From contig CAMWKN010000058.1 of assembly GCA_947174825.1 (NCBI GenBank), forward strand, positions 1-7,673: 7,673 nucleotides of DNA. Direction: 5' to 3'. The translations under genes were made by a program, and so were the position numbers. How positions within the stretch are numbered: the first letter of the stretch is position 1; every line of letters begins with the position of its first letter. Shown piece after piece: positions 1-7,041 of the stretch. The notes under the pieces were generated by a model, which was not told where the DNA came from, made no database searches, and saw only the letters and a list, made by a program, of their open reading frames with translations. The DNA is from an uncultured Clostridium sp. Lineage in GTDB: Bacteria; Bacillota_A; Clostridia; Lachnospirales; Lachnospiraceae.

Positions 1-1
1 A

Positions 2-133
2 TGCTACACCATTGCTAAACCGTATAAAAAAATAGAAGGAGTAAAGGCGGAGATAAGGGTTTTTGGTGGTATTGAATACTATCAAGAGCCTTCTCTTTTT
101 CTTGTTCAAGAAAGTTTTAAAATGGGTATTTAA
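2..133 (+). CDS. 3' end of an unidentified upstream gene (partial)
   Basis: A frame open from the window edge runs 43 codons to a TAA at 131-133. It reads as ordinary protein, with alternating charged and hydrophobic residues including IEGVKAEIRVFGG and YYQEPSLFLVQES, and ends in SFKMGI. I do not recognise the family. The true start lies outside the window. The ATG at position 1 is in another frame and meets a stop after five codons, so it is not the start of this gene. The next gene has its own promoter about 80 bp downstream, so this gene is probably a separate transcription unit. No clear hairpin terminator is visible after its stop. The open frame is short enough that chance cannot be excluded. 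Confidence 0.5.
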   Translation, partial: CYTIAKPYKKIEGVKAEIRVFGGIEYYQEPSLFLVQESFKMGI

Positions 134-196
134 ATATGTTCAATTTTCAGTATATCTTATGGTTATGGGTATTATACAATTTTGGTATTTGAATAC
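69..196. repeat. GTATT-type palindromes upstream of the first promoter
   Basis: Four small AT-rich dyads share the core GTATT/AATAC or a shortened form: GTATT-G-AATAC (69-79), TATTTAAATA (127-136), GTAT-T-ATAC (169-177) and GTATT-TG-AATAC (185-196). The last ends 13 bp before the -35 box. A further GTATT occurs at 229-233, between the promoter boxes. They could be operator sites for a repressor, but AT-rich DNA produces such motifs often and no regulator is encoded in the window. Confidence 0.25.
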
Positions 197-209
197 TAAA
201 ATTTAATAC

Positions 210-238
210 TTGACAAATAGATTAGAATGTATTAAGAT
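210..238 (+). promoter_or_regulatory. Sigma-A promoter for the degenerate methylase/specificity gene
   Basis: A perfect -35 box TTGACA (210-215) is followed by a 17-bp spacer and the -10 box TAAGAT (233-238), one mismatch from TATAAT. Transcription would begin near 245, giving a leader of about 35 nt before the preferred start codon. This is the best promoter match in the window. It would drive the gene at 280-1887, and possibly the downstream operon by read-through, since no terminator is evident between them. Confidence 0.72.
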
Positions 239-256
239 TACTATAGGTCTAAAAGT

Positions 257-274
257 GGAGTGCAATAGTGGAGG
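257..274 (+). promoter_or_regulatory. Two ribosome binding sites giving alternative starts
   Basis: The stretch AGTGGAG occurs twice, at 254-260 and 267-273. The first gives GGAG (257-260), 7 nt before a GTG at 268. The second gives a stronger GGAGG (270-274), 5 nt before ATG 280 and 8 nt before ATG 283. The second site is the better Shine-Dalgarno match and is paired with ATG codons, so I prefer the start at 280 or 283. The GTG at 268 remains possible and would add four residues. Confidence 0.5.
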
Positions 275-279
275 CGGAT

Positions 280-1887
280 ATGATGGGAAAAACTATGTAT
301 AATGAATTTTATGATGAGATGAATGTCATGAGAGGTATTGTCAAAAAAGATCAGATAATACAGGGACTCTTATTAATAAATCAAGTTCGTCGGGCGATAG
401 AAAAAGGCCATGTAGCTGAGACGGCGGAAGAACTTTATGCGCTTCTTTTAATGGTTGCGGATGAGGAGGGGGTACCTAATCCTTTTGATGATAGTGCTCA
501 GTTTTATAAAATTTTTTCTAGCGTAACGGGGCGGATACCTTGGGAACATGTTTTGATATTGGATTTTCAAAATTCCAGATATCCGATTCTTCCAGAAGTT
601 TTAATTAGAAAGTTAGCATCTCGGATTACGTTTGAGACAGAAACAGTTTTGATAGCTGAGGCGGAAAAATTCGTTCCATCTTTGCAGTGGATTGTGGACG
701 AACATATTAATTCTGAATTTGTGCTTACTAGTCAGGATGCTAAATATATTAGAGCGCTTGAAAATGTGTTTGAGGAGTATGATAACGTTAAAGTTGTGCA
801 GACGAATATCTATGAATATGAATTTGTCAATCAGCGTTTCGATGTGATACTTGCTTCACCGTTTTTTGGTGGAAGGACTCTTGTAGAAGATAGAACTTTT
901 ATTTGTCGTGAATACGATATGGTTGCCTTGGAGAATCTTTCTTATCACTTAAATAGTGGAGGTGAGATGGTAATAATTCTTCCTGGAAGAATTACTTTTG
1001 CTACTGGAAAAATAGCAGATTTAAGAAATTTTGTGCAGAGTAATTACACTATTAATGAACTTGCAGAATTACCAGAAGGGGTATTGGAATACACAGGTAT
1101 TAAGACATATTTGCTTGATATAGAGAATACCAGACCAGGAGATGACGATGTGATTATCCGGAGATATTCTGCTGGTGAACGTAAATCAAAACGAGCTGCA
1201 GTTACAGAACTTAACATTAAAGATGATACCTTTGTAATGCTAAGTGAGTTAGAACAACAAGGAGATTGGAATGTTGACCGCATATTTGCACAGCAGGATG
1301 ATGAATACTTAAACTATCAGAATTCAAGTGTTCGCAAGGATTTTCTTGGAAATGTGGCACAGGTGTTTAGAGGTAAGTCTGTCTCAAAAAAAGTTGAGAA
1401 TGGCGCTATAGGTGTTCTGAATATATCAAATATTGGAGAATATGAGATTGATTACGAAAATTTAGATACTATTGATGAAGATGAACGTAAAGTGGCTAAT
1501 TATATCTTACAAGAGGGTGATGTGCTTCTTCCGGGAAGAGGCACATCCATAAGAACTTCCGTATTTCATACACAGAACTTTCCTTGCATAGCGCACTCTA
1601 ATGTAATTGTAATAAGACCAGACGAGAAAAAATTGAGTAGTGTATACTTGAAACTATTTTTGGACAGCCCGCTTGGGAATAAGCTGATAAGTAGTGCACA
1701 ACAAGGGACGACAATAATGAATATCAGTTATAAAGATTTAACGTGTCTTGAAATTCCTATTCCACCAATTGCGGAACAGAAGAAGGTTGCTGAAGAGTAT
1801 ATAAAAGAATTAAATATATATATGGATATAGTATCAGAAGCTGAAAAACGTTGGAAGAATGTTCTTGGTAAGTTGCAAAGTTTTTGA
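280..1887 (+). CDS. Degenerate N6-methyltransferase fused to one HsdS-like recognition domain
   Basis: About 535 residues. The first part (to about residue 345) resembles the N6-adenine DNA methylase fold of HsdM and type IIG enzymes: a helical N-terminus, a Rossmann-like core, then the FDVILA strand that normally leads into the NPPF/Y catalytic motif IV. Here that motif reads SPFF (S193-F196), so the key Asn is Ser and the second Pro is Phe. Where motif I (DPxCGxGG) should lie, VLIAEAEKFVPSL (about 123-135) has no glycine loop. SAM binding and catalysis are therefore probably lost. From about 351 to 490 the sequence resembles an HsdS target recognition domain (FRGKSVSKK, EGDVLLPGRG, NISYKDL), closing with IPIPPIAEQKKVAEEY and a C-terminal helix like the HsdS conserved region. 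I infer a DNA-binding accessory or decoy subunit of the adjacent type I system. It could instead be a divergent methylase family with an unusual catalytic motif. Start choice: see the ribosome binding sites at 257-274. Confidence 0.8.
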   Translation: MMGKTMYNEFYDEMNVMRGIVKKDQIIQGLLLINQVRRAIEKGHVAETAEELYALLLMVADEEGVPNPFDDSAQFYKIFSSVTGRIPWEHVLILDFQNSRYPILPEVLIRKLASRITFETETVLIAEAEKFVPSLQWIVDEHINSEFVLTSQDAKYIRALENVFEEYDNVKVVQTNIYEYEFVNQRFDVILASPFFGGRTLVEDRTFICREYDMVALENLSYHLNSGGEMVIILPGRITFATGKIADLRNFVQSNYTINELAELPEGVLEYTGIKTYLLDIENTRPGDDDVIIRRYSAGERKSKRAAVTELNIKDDTFVMLSELEQQGDWNVDRIFAQQDDEYLNYQNSSVRKDFLGNVAQVFRGKSVSKKVENGAIGVLNISNIGEYEIDYENLDTIDEDERKVANYILQEGDVLLPGRGTSIRTSVFHTQNFPCIAHSNVIVIRPDEKKLSSVYLKLFLDSPLGNKLISSAQQGTTIMNISYKDLTCLEIPIPPIAEQKKVAEEYIKELNIYMDIVSEAEKRWKNVLGKLQSF

Positions 1888-1911
1888 GTAAATAAGTTTT
1901 ATTAGTATAAG
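1884..1911 (+). promoter_or_regulatory. Candidate promoter for the fusion-hsdM operon
   Basis: TTGAGT (1884-1889), overlapping the stop codon of the upstream gene, is followed by a 16-bp spacer and TATAAG (1906-1911). A perfect TATAAT lies immediately after (1912-1917), but its spacing from the -35 box would be 22 bp. The leader would be roughly 80 nt. Weaker than the promoter at 210-238. The 114-bp gap from 1888 to 2001 shows no convincing terminator hairpin, so the operon may be fed by both promoters. Confidence 0.4.
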
Positions 1912-2001
1912 TATAATATATTTCAGATATAAAAATGTACCAGAAAATAAATTATTTCATATAAGATGCAATGTATGTCTTTATAGGAAAGGAGTTACAG
2001 C

Positions 2002-4419
2002 ATGCTAGGAGCGATCATTGGGGATGTTGTCGGGTCTCGTTTTGAATGGAATAATTACAGAGCTAAGGATTTCGAATTTCTTACATATAAATGTTTCCCA
2101 ACTGACGATACTGTAATGACATTGGCGTTGGCCCAGGCAATATTAGTAAGTAAACCAGACTACAGTGATCTTTCGCAGAAAGCGATTGAATGTATGCAGA
2201 GGGTAGGACGTAATTATCCTGACTGCGGCTATGGTGGAGGATTTTATCATTGGATGTTCTCTGACAAACCTGAACCATATAACAGTTTTGGAAATGGTGC
2301 GGCTATGAGGGTAAGTGCTGCAGGTTTTGCAGCGAAAAGTCTTGAAGAAGCCAAGATACTTTCTAAGAAGGTTACGGAAGTAACACATAACCATCCAGAG
2401 GGAATCAAAGGAGCAGAAGCTACAGCGGTTGCAATCTACATGGCTAAGACTGGAAGTAGTATGTTGAAGATCAGAGATTACATCAATAATAATTACTACA
2501 AGATAGACTTTACGCTAGATGAGATCAGGGATGTATACCAGTTTAATGAAACCTGTCAGGAAACAGTTCCGCAAGCGTTGGAAGCATTTTTTGAGTCAAC
2601 CGGTTTTGAAGATGCGGTTCGTAATGCTATCTCGATTGGAGGAGACAGCGATACACTTGCAGCTATTTGTGGTGGCATAGCTGAAGCATATTACGGTATT
2701 CCATCAGATATTAGAAAGCATGCACTAACTTTTCTTGATGAGCGCTTGATGCAAATATTGATTATGTTTGAGAACAAATATCCTCCGGTTATGGAGAAGA
2801 AAATCGGAGATGTGAGTGTACCTATCAGTCGCAAAGTAACACGCAAAGTCAAAGGCGGAAATCGTGAAGATATCATTGAAGATGCTACAAAAGCTGCGGA
2901 TGATGATGCTACAGAATCTGAGAATACTGCAGAGGAAACAACCAGCCAACAATTGTTTAATCACTTGTTTGAAGCTTGTAATATTTTAAGGGGGCCGATA
3001 AATCAGGATGAGTTTAAAAGCTATGTAACACCAATTCTCTTTTTTAAGCGTATCTCTGATGTCTATGATGAAGAATTTGAAGAGGCTATGGAATTTTCTG
3101 GCGGAGATATAGAATATGCAGAGGCAGAGGATATGCATTCTTTTGTTATCCCAGAAGGGTGTCATTGGAATGACGTTCACGAAGTGAGTGGAAATGTTGG
3201 GAAGGCAATCGTCAAAGCTATGACCGGCATCGAAAAAGCTAATCCTGATACATTGTCTGGCGTGTTTAGTAGTTTTGATGATGCGACGTGGACTGATAAA
3301 AATAAACTGACTGATGAGAGGTTAAAGAACCTGATAGAGCATATGTCACTGATTAGGGTTGGTAACAAGAACTATTCTGCAGATATTATGGGCGACAGCT
3401 ATGAATTCCTGATAAAGAAATTTGCGGATATGTCCAAGAAGAATGCTGGTGAGTTCTACACACCACGTCCAATTGTTAAGTTGATGGTTAAATTACTTGA
3501 TCCTCAGCCGGGGGAAACTGTTTATGATCCAGCTTGTGGAACCGGCGGTATGTTAATTGAGGCTATTCGCCATATGAAAAATGACCGTCTTGCATATGGT
3601 AGGATTTTTGGTCAGGAGAATAATCTGTCCACATCTGCAATTGCCAGAATGAACCTTTATCTTCATGGTGCTAAGGATGTGCAGATTAAGCAGGGTGATA
3701 CCTTGCGGAATCCACTATTTTTGGATAAAGGGAAACTGAAAGCATTTGATTGTGTGCTTGCTAATCCTCCATTTGGTATGGAAAAATGGGGGGCACAGCA
3801 GTTTGAATCTGATATGTATGGAAGAAATATCTGGGGGTGTCCTAGTGATTCAAGTGCAGATTATGCATGGCTTCAACACATGGCGGAGTCTATGAATCCA
3901 AAAACCGGACGTTGTGCTGTGGTTCTTCCGCAGGGAGTGCTGTTCCATTCGGGTAAGGAGGGAACGATCCGCAAGCAATTAATTGAGTCTGATAAACTTG
4001 AAGCTGTTATTACTTTGGCAAGTGGTGTGTTTTACAGTACTGGGGTATCAGCTTGTATTTTATTTCTGAGGAACAAGAAGCAACATAATCATAAAGGAAG
4101 AATCTGTTTAATTGATGGATCAGAAATTTATACACCAAAGCGTGCACAGAATGTATTGGAACCAAAAGATGTTGATACATTATATAAACTCTACACTGAC
4201 TATACAGATGTAATTGATAAATGCAAGATAGTAACAATAGCAGATGTTGAAGCTGGTGGCTATGAACTCAGTGTTAATAAATATATTGAGAGGAAAAAGC
4301 AAGAAACGGTATCCCCAGCAGTTGTGCGAATGAGATACTACGCAGCACTGCAGGCGGTTCGCGAAGCTGAGGACAAGATGAACAGACTGTTGATTGAAGG
4401 AGGATATGTGAATGAGTAA
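2002..4419 (+). CDS. ADP-ribosylglycohydrolase-HsdM fusion protein
   Basis: 805 residues. Residues 1-264 form a complete ADP-ribosylglycohydrolase (DraG/ARH fold, binuclear Mg2+ hydrolase removing ADP-ribose from modified targets): GAIIGDVVGSRFEW (3-16), TDDT (34-37), FGNGAAMRV (96-104), HNHPEG (129-134), GGDSDT (213-218). T34, D35, D36, D215, D217 and T218 match the usual metal ligands, so the domain should be active. Residues 265-313 are a basic-then-acidic linker. Residues 314-805 are a full-length HsdM, the methylating subunit of type I restriction-modification: N-terminal helices (LFFKRISDVYDEE), GEFYTPRP (483-490), SAM motif I DPACGTGGM (509-517), catalytic NPPF (588-591). The start ATG has AAGGAG at 1989-1994, 7 nt upstream. 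No stop or frameshift lies in the linker, and the only nearby internal ATG (2791) has no ribosome binding site, so one polypeptide is expected. It overlaps the next gene by 8 nt. The substrate of the hydrolase domain is unknown: protein, DNA and free metabolites are all possible. Confidence 0.93.
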   Translation: MLGAIIGDVVGSRFEWNNYRAKDFEFLTYKCFPTDDTVMTLALAQAILVSKPDYSDLSQKAIECMQRVGRNYPDCGYGGGFYHWMFSDKPEPYNSFGNGAAMRVSAAGFAAKSLEEAKILSKKVTEVTHNHPEGIKGAEATAVAIYMAKTGSSMLKIRDYINNNYYKIDFTLDEIRDVYQFNETCQETVPQALEAFFESTGFEDAVRNAISIGGDSDTLAAICGGIAEAYYGIPSDIRKHALTFLDERLMQILIMFENKYPPVMEKKIGDVSVPISRKVTRKVKGGNREDIIEDATKAADDDATESENTAEETTSQQLFNHLFEACNILRGPINQDEFKSYVTPILFFKRISDVYDEEFEEAMEFSGGDIEYAEAEDMHSFVIPEGCHWNDVHEVSGNVGKAIVKAMTGIEKANPDTLSGVFSSFDDATWTDKNKLTDERLKNLIEHMSLIRVGNKNYSADIMGDSYEFLIKKFADMSKKNAGEFYTPRPIVKLMVKLLDPQPGETVYDPACGTGGMLIEAIRHMKNDRLAYGRIFGQENNLSTSAIARMNLYLHGAKDVQIKQGDTLRNPLFLDKGKLKAFDCVLANPPFGMEKWGAQQFESDMYGRNIWGCPSDSSADYAWLQHMAESMNPKTGRCAVVLPQGVLFHSGKEGTIRKQLIESDKLEAVITLASGVFYSTGVSACILFLRNKKQHNHKGRICLIDGSEIYTPKRAQNVLEPKDVDTLYKLYTDYTDVIDKCKIVTIADVEAGGYELSVNKYIERKKQETVSPAVVRMRYYAALQAVREAEDKMNRLLIEGGYVNE
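4396..4403 (+). promoter_or_regulatory. Ribosome binding site inside the fusion gene, for the second hsdM
   Basis: GAAGGAGG sits within the last codons of the fusion gene, 8 nt before the ATG at 4412. That ATG lies in the 8-nt overlap ATGAGTAA, which holds the start of one gene and the stop of the other. This geometry favours termination-reinitiation coupling, which would keep the two HsdM products near equal amounts. It also fixes the start of the second hsdM. Confidence 0.75.
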
Positions 4420-5893
4420 GAAGATTACCCAGGATGAGCTTGAATCTTATCTTTGGGGTTCGGCAGTTCTTTTAAGAAATCATATAGATGCCGGAGCTTA
4501 CAAGCAATATATTTTCCCGCTTCTGTTCTTCAAACGTCTGAATGACGTTTATGAGGAGGAGACAGAAAAAGCTGTAAAAGAAAATGGTCCGGAGGCAGCT
4601 ACATGGGAAGAAACGCATAATTTCTCCGTTCCGGATGGTGCGCATTGGGATGATGTGAGAAATGTTTCAGAGAATGTAGGAAAAGCGATACAGAAGGCTT
4701 TTCGTGTTATTGAAAAATCAAATAATGAAAAATTACAAGGGATTTTTGGTGATGGTACATGGACAAATAAAAATCGGCTCCCAGACAGATTGTTAAAAGA
4801 TCTTTTGGAGCATTTTAGCAGTAAAACATTATCGATTGAGAACTGCCCGGAGGATGAGTTGGGACAGGGGTATGAATATCTCATCAAACAATTTGCGGAT
4901 GATAGTGGACACACTGCACAGGAGTTCTATACCAATCGTACGGTTGTCCATTTGATGACTGAAATGTTGAAGCCGGAATCCGGAGAGTCTATTTATGATC
5001 CTACCTGTGGAAGTGCAGGCATGCTAATTTCGTCCATTTCACATCTGAAGAACAACGGAAAAGAATGGAGAAACGTATCACTATATGGTCAGGAGATAAA
5101 TGCCCTGACATCTGCAATCGCCAGAATGAATTTGTTTCTTCATGGTATAGAGGATTTTAGGATTGCCAATGGGGATACACTTGCAGCGCCAGCATATATA
5201 GAACATGGAAAATTACAGCAATTTGACGTAGTAGTAGCCAATCCGCCTTACTCCATAAACCAATGGAACCGAAATGCTTTTTCCGCAGATAAGTATGGCC
5301 GAAACTTCTTGGGAGTTCCTCCACAGGGGCGCGCAGATTATGCTTTTTTGCAGCACATTTTGAAAAGTATGAAACAGAATACTGGCAGGTGTGCAATTCT
5401 TTTCCCGCATGGAGTTCTTTTTAGAAATGAAGAGAAGGACATGAGAGAAAAACTAGTGCGTTCAGATTTGCTGGAATGTGTAATCGGTTTAGGCCCTAAT
5501 TTGTTTTATAACTCACCGATGGAAGCCTGTATTGTTATTTGCAGATCGAAGAAGCCAGAGAACCATAAAGGTCATATACTTTTTATCAATGCTGTAAATG
5601 AGGTTACAAGAAAAAATGCTCAGAGCTATTTGGAGTTGCAGCACATTGATAAAATTGCGAAAGCATATGAGGAATTTAAAACAGATAATGATATCGCGAA
5701 GAAGGTATCTATTCGCGATATCGAGAAAAATGATTTTTCGTTGAGTATTCCGTTATATGTTAAAGATCCGTCTGCAATCACTTTTGAATTGGTAATGACA
5801 GTGCAGGATAGTTATGACGTATGGCTTAGGAGATCTCGGCGTTTAAGAGCATATTATGAAGAACTTGAAAATTTACTTAAGAGGGAGGAATAA
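4412..5893 (+). CDS. hsdM: Type I restriction-modification methyltransferase subunit HsdM (second copy)
   Basis: 493 residues, a complete HsdM that with HsdS methylates adenine in the recognition sequence using SAM. Visible: helical N-terminal domain (LFFKRLNDVYEEE), QEFYTNRTVVHLM before motif I, motif I DPTCGSAGM (196-204), YGQEIN acidic region, catalytic NPPY (277-280), and a helical C-terminus ending LLKREE that would contact HsdS. It is a paralogue of the HsdM half of the preceding fusion: the two are nearly the same length and share blocks such as LTSAIARMNL/STSAIARMNL and the YGRN...ADYA..LQH region, but are clearly divergent, so this is not a recent duplication. Both keep their catalytic motifs. 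Motif I has SAG in place of the commoner GxGG, a variant I regard as active. hsdS starts 2 nt after its stop. It contains an 11-bp inverted repeat near its 3' end. Confidence 0.95.
   Translation: MSKKITQDELESYLWGSAVLLRNHIDAGAYKQYIFPLLFFKRLNDVYEEETEKAVKENGPEAATWEETHNFSVPDGAHWDDVRNVSENVGKAIQKAFRVIEKSNNEKLQGIFGDGTWTNKNRLPDRLLKDLLEHFSSKTLSIENCPEDELGQGYEYLIKQFADDSGHTAQEFYTNRTVVHLMTEMLKPESGESIYDPTCGSAGMLISSISHLKNNGKEWRNVSLYGQEINALTSAIARMNLFLHGIEDFRIANGDTLAAPAYIEHGKLQQFDVVVANPPYSINQWNRNAFSADKYGRNFLGVPPQGRADYAFLQHILKSMKQNTGRCAILFPHGVLFRNEEKDMREKLVRSDLLECVIGLGPNLFYNSPMEACIVICRSKKPENHKGHILFINAVNEVTRKNAQSYLELQHIDKIAKAYEEFKTDNDIAKKVSIRDIEKNDFSLSIPLYVKDPSAITFELVMTVQDSYDVWLRRSRRLRAYYEELENLLKREE
5690..5722 (+). 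repeat. Perfect 11-bp inverted repeat inside hsdM
   Basis: GATATCGCGAA at 5690-5700 and its exact reverse complement TTCGCGATATC at 5712-5722 are separated by 11 nt. In mRNA this forms an 11-bp stem with an 11-nt loop, about 170 nt before the hsdM stop. It encodes part of a charged segment (DIAKKVSIRDIE) without breaking the frame. No T-run follows, so it is not a classical terminator. Function unknown. Confidence 0.6.
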
Positions 5894-5895
5894 TA

Positions 5896-7041
5896 ATGCC
5901 TAAGTATAAATTTTCAGATATTGCTATCAACAGTACCAAAAAGAAGAAGCCTGTGGAGGAGGACAAGTATACATACATTGGACTAGAACATCTTGATTCG
6001 GGTACATTAACAGTTTCCAGGTGGGGTGCGGAGGTCGCACCGATAGGTGAAAAACTCATCATGAAAAAGGGTGATGTATTATTTGGTAAGCGTCGTGCAT
6101 ATCAGAAAAAAGTGGGGATTGCACCATTTGACGGGATCTTCTCGGCGCATGGAATGGTTCTCAGACCAAAGGAAAAAGTAATTACAAAGGAGTATTTTCC
6201 GTTGTTTATTAGCTCAGACTATTTCCTTGATAAAGCCATACAAATATCAGTAGGTTCGCTATCGCCAACAATTAACTGGAGAGATCTAAAAAATTTGGAG
6301 TTTGAGCTACCTTCTATTGAAGAACAGCAACGCGTAGCACCTGTAATATGGGCAGTGATTGATACGAAGAATGCGTATAATAAACTGCTTCAGGAAACAG
6401 ATGAATTGATCAAATCGCAATTTATTGAGATGTTTGGCGAAGAGGAAGTTGGCGAATGTAAATGGCCAGTCGCATTAATGGAAGATGTTTTTTCAATCAC
6501 ATCTAGTCGTCGTATTTTGAAATCTGAATGGAAAACAGAAGGTAGTATTCCATTCATTAGAGTAAGAGATATGGTGCAGCTTGCTAATGGAGAACCGCTT
6601 ACAAACGAATTCTTTGTTTCTGAAGAATTTTATAATAGCAGACCTGAGGATGAAATTGTGAAAGCAGGCTATATTATAGTTTCAGCAACCAGCACTATCG
6701 GCAAAACCTACATTATAAAGCCGGGCGAACGATTCTATTTTAAGGATGCGGATGTTCTGCTGTTTAGAAAGAAGAAAAATATTAATGAGATATTCTTTAC
6801 GTACGGTCTTACGATGCCTACGGTATGGAAACAAATAGAAGGTGGATTGGGAGCTACAACAGTTGCGCATTTCCTTATTTCAAAGGCAAGCAAATTGAAA
6901 CAACCGTTACCACCGACTGAGCTACAGGAAGAGTTTGCAAGACTTCTAGAACAGACCGATAAATCAAAATTTGAATTGAAGCAGGCCATCGAAGGTGTAG
7001 AGAACCTCATCAGATCTTTGGTACATCAAGAACTAAAATAA
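5896..7041 (+). CDS. hsdS: Type I restriction-modification specificity subunit HsdS
   Basis: 381 residues with the two-half architecture of HsdS, which reads the bipartite DNA target and holds two HsdM copies. The first recognition domain spans about 1-138. It is followed by the central conserved helix (PSIEEQQRVAPVIW, then LLQETDELIKSQFIEMFG, 139-181). The second recognition domain spans about 190-335, followed by the C-terminal helix (PLPPTELQEEFARLLEQTDKS, about 337-381). The two recognition domains are unlike each other, so the target should be asymmetric and bipartite; its sequence cannot be predicted here. The start ATG is 7 nt after GGAGG (5884-5888), 2 nt past the hsdM stop, so translation is likely coupled. 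The ending RSLVHQELK is a normal HsdS terminus, yet the same frame stays open for 35 codons after the stop (see 7042-7149). No inverted second hsdS copy is present in the window, so inversion-type phase variation is not supported. Confidence 0.93.
   Translation: MPKYKFSDIAINSTKKKKPVEEDKYTYIGLEHLDSGTLTVSRWGAEVAPIGEKLIMKKGDVLFGKRRAYQKKVGIAPFDGIFSAHGMVLRPKEKVITKEYFPLFISSDYFLDKAIQISVGSLSPTINWRDLKNLEFELPSIEEQQRVAPVIWAVIDTKNAYNKLLQETDELIKSQFIEMFGEEEVGECKWPVALMEDVFSITSSRRILKSEWKTEGSIPFIRVRDMVQLANGEPLTNEFFVSEEFYNSRPEDEIVKAGYIIVSATSTIGKTYIIKPGERFYFKDADVLLFRKKKNINEIFFTYGLTMPTVWKQIEGGLGATTVAHFLISKASKLKQPLPPTELQEEFARLLEQTDKSKFELKQAIEGVENLIRSLVHQELK

Noticed and set aside
1386..1392. A7 tract in the recognition domain of the first gene as a phase-variation switch
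   Set aside because: Seven A residues coding for lysines are common in AT-rich genes and the frame is intact; too short to claim slippage. A similar T7 occurs at 7350-7356 in hsdR.
1888..2001. Terminator or riboswitch between the first gene and the fusion gene
   Set aside because: Only a weak, bulged AT-rich dyad (around GAAAATAAATTATTTC) is visible, with no GC-rich stem followed by a T-run and no conserved riboswitch core.
2791..4419. Separate hsdM gene starting at the in-frame ATG at 2791
   Set aside because: There is no purine-rich ribosome binding site before it (the upstream bases are pyrimidine-rich TCCTCC), the frame is continuous from 2002, and the HsdM homology begins some 50 codons later with no better start. 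A fusion is the simpler reading.
4549..4914. 121-codon open frame on the minus strand opposite the second hsdM
   Set aside because: It lies wholly within a gene with strong family similarity on the other strand, has no recognisable domain, and is a shadow frame. The same applies to the other minus-strand open frames.
4997..5023. Degenerate SAM motif in the second HsdM (SAG instead of GxGG)
   Set aside because: The Asp-Pro, the Cys-Gly and the last Gly of the loop are present, and the NPPY motif is intact. This variant occurs in HsdM proteins regarded as functional.
5896..7041. Phase-variable hsdS by DNA inversion
   Set aside because: No second hsdS in opposite orientation, no recombinase gene and no long inverted repeats flank the recognition domains in this window. 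The recognition domain at the 3' end of the first gene is in the same orientation and differs in sequence.
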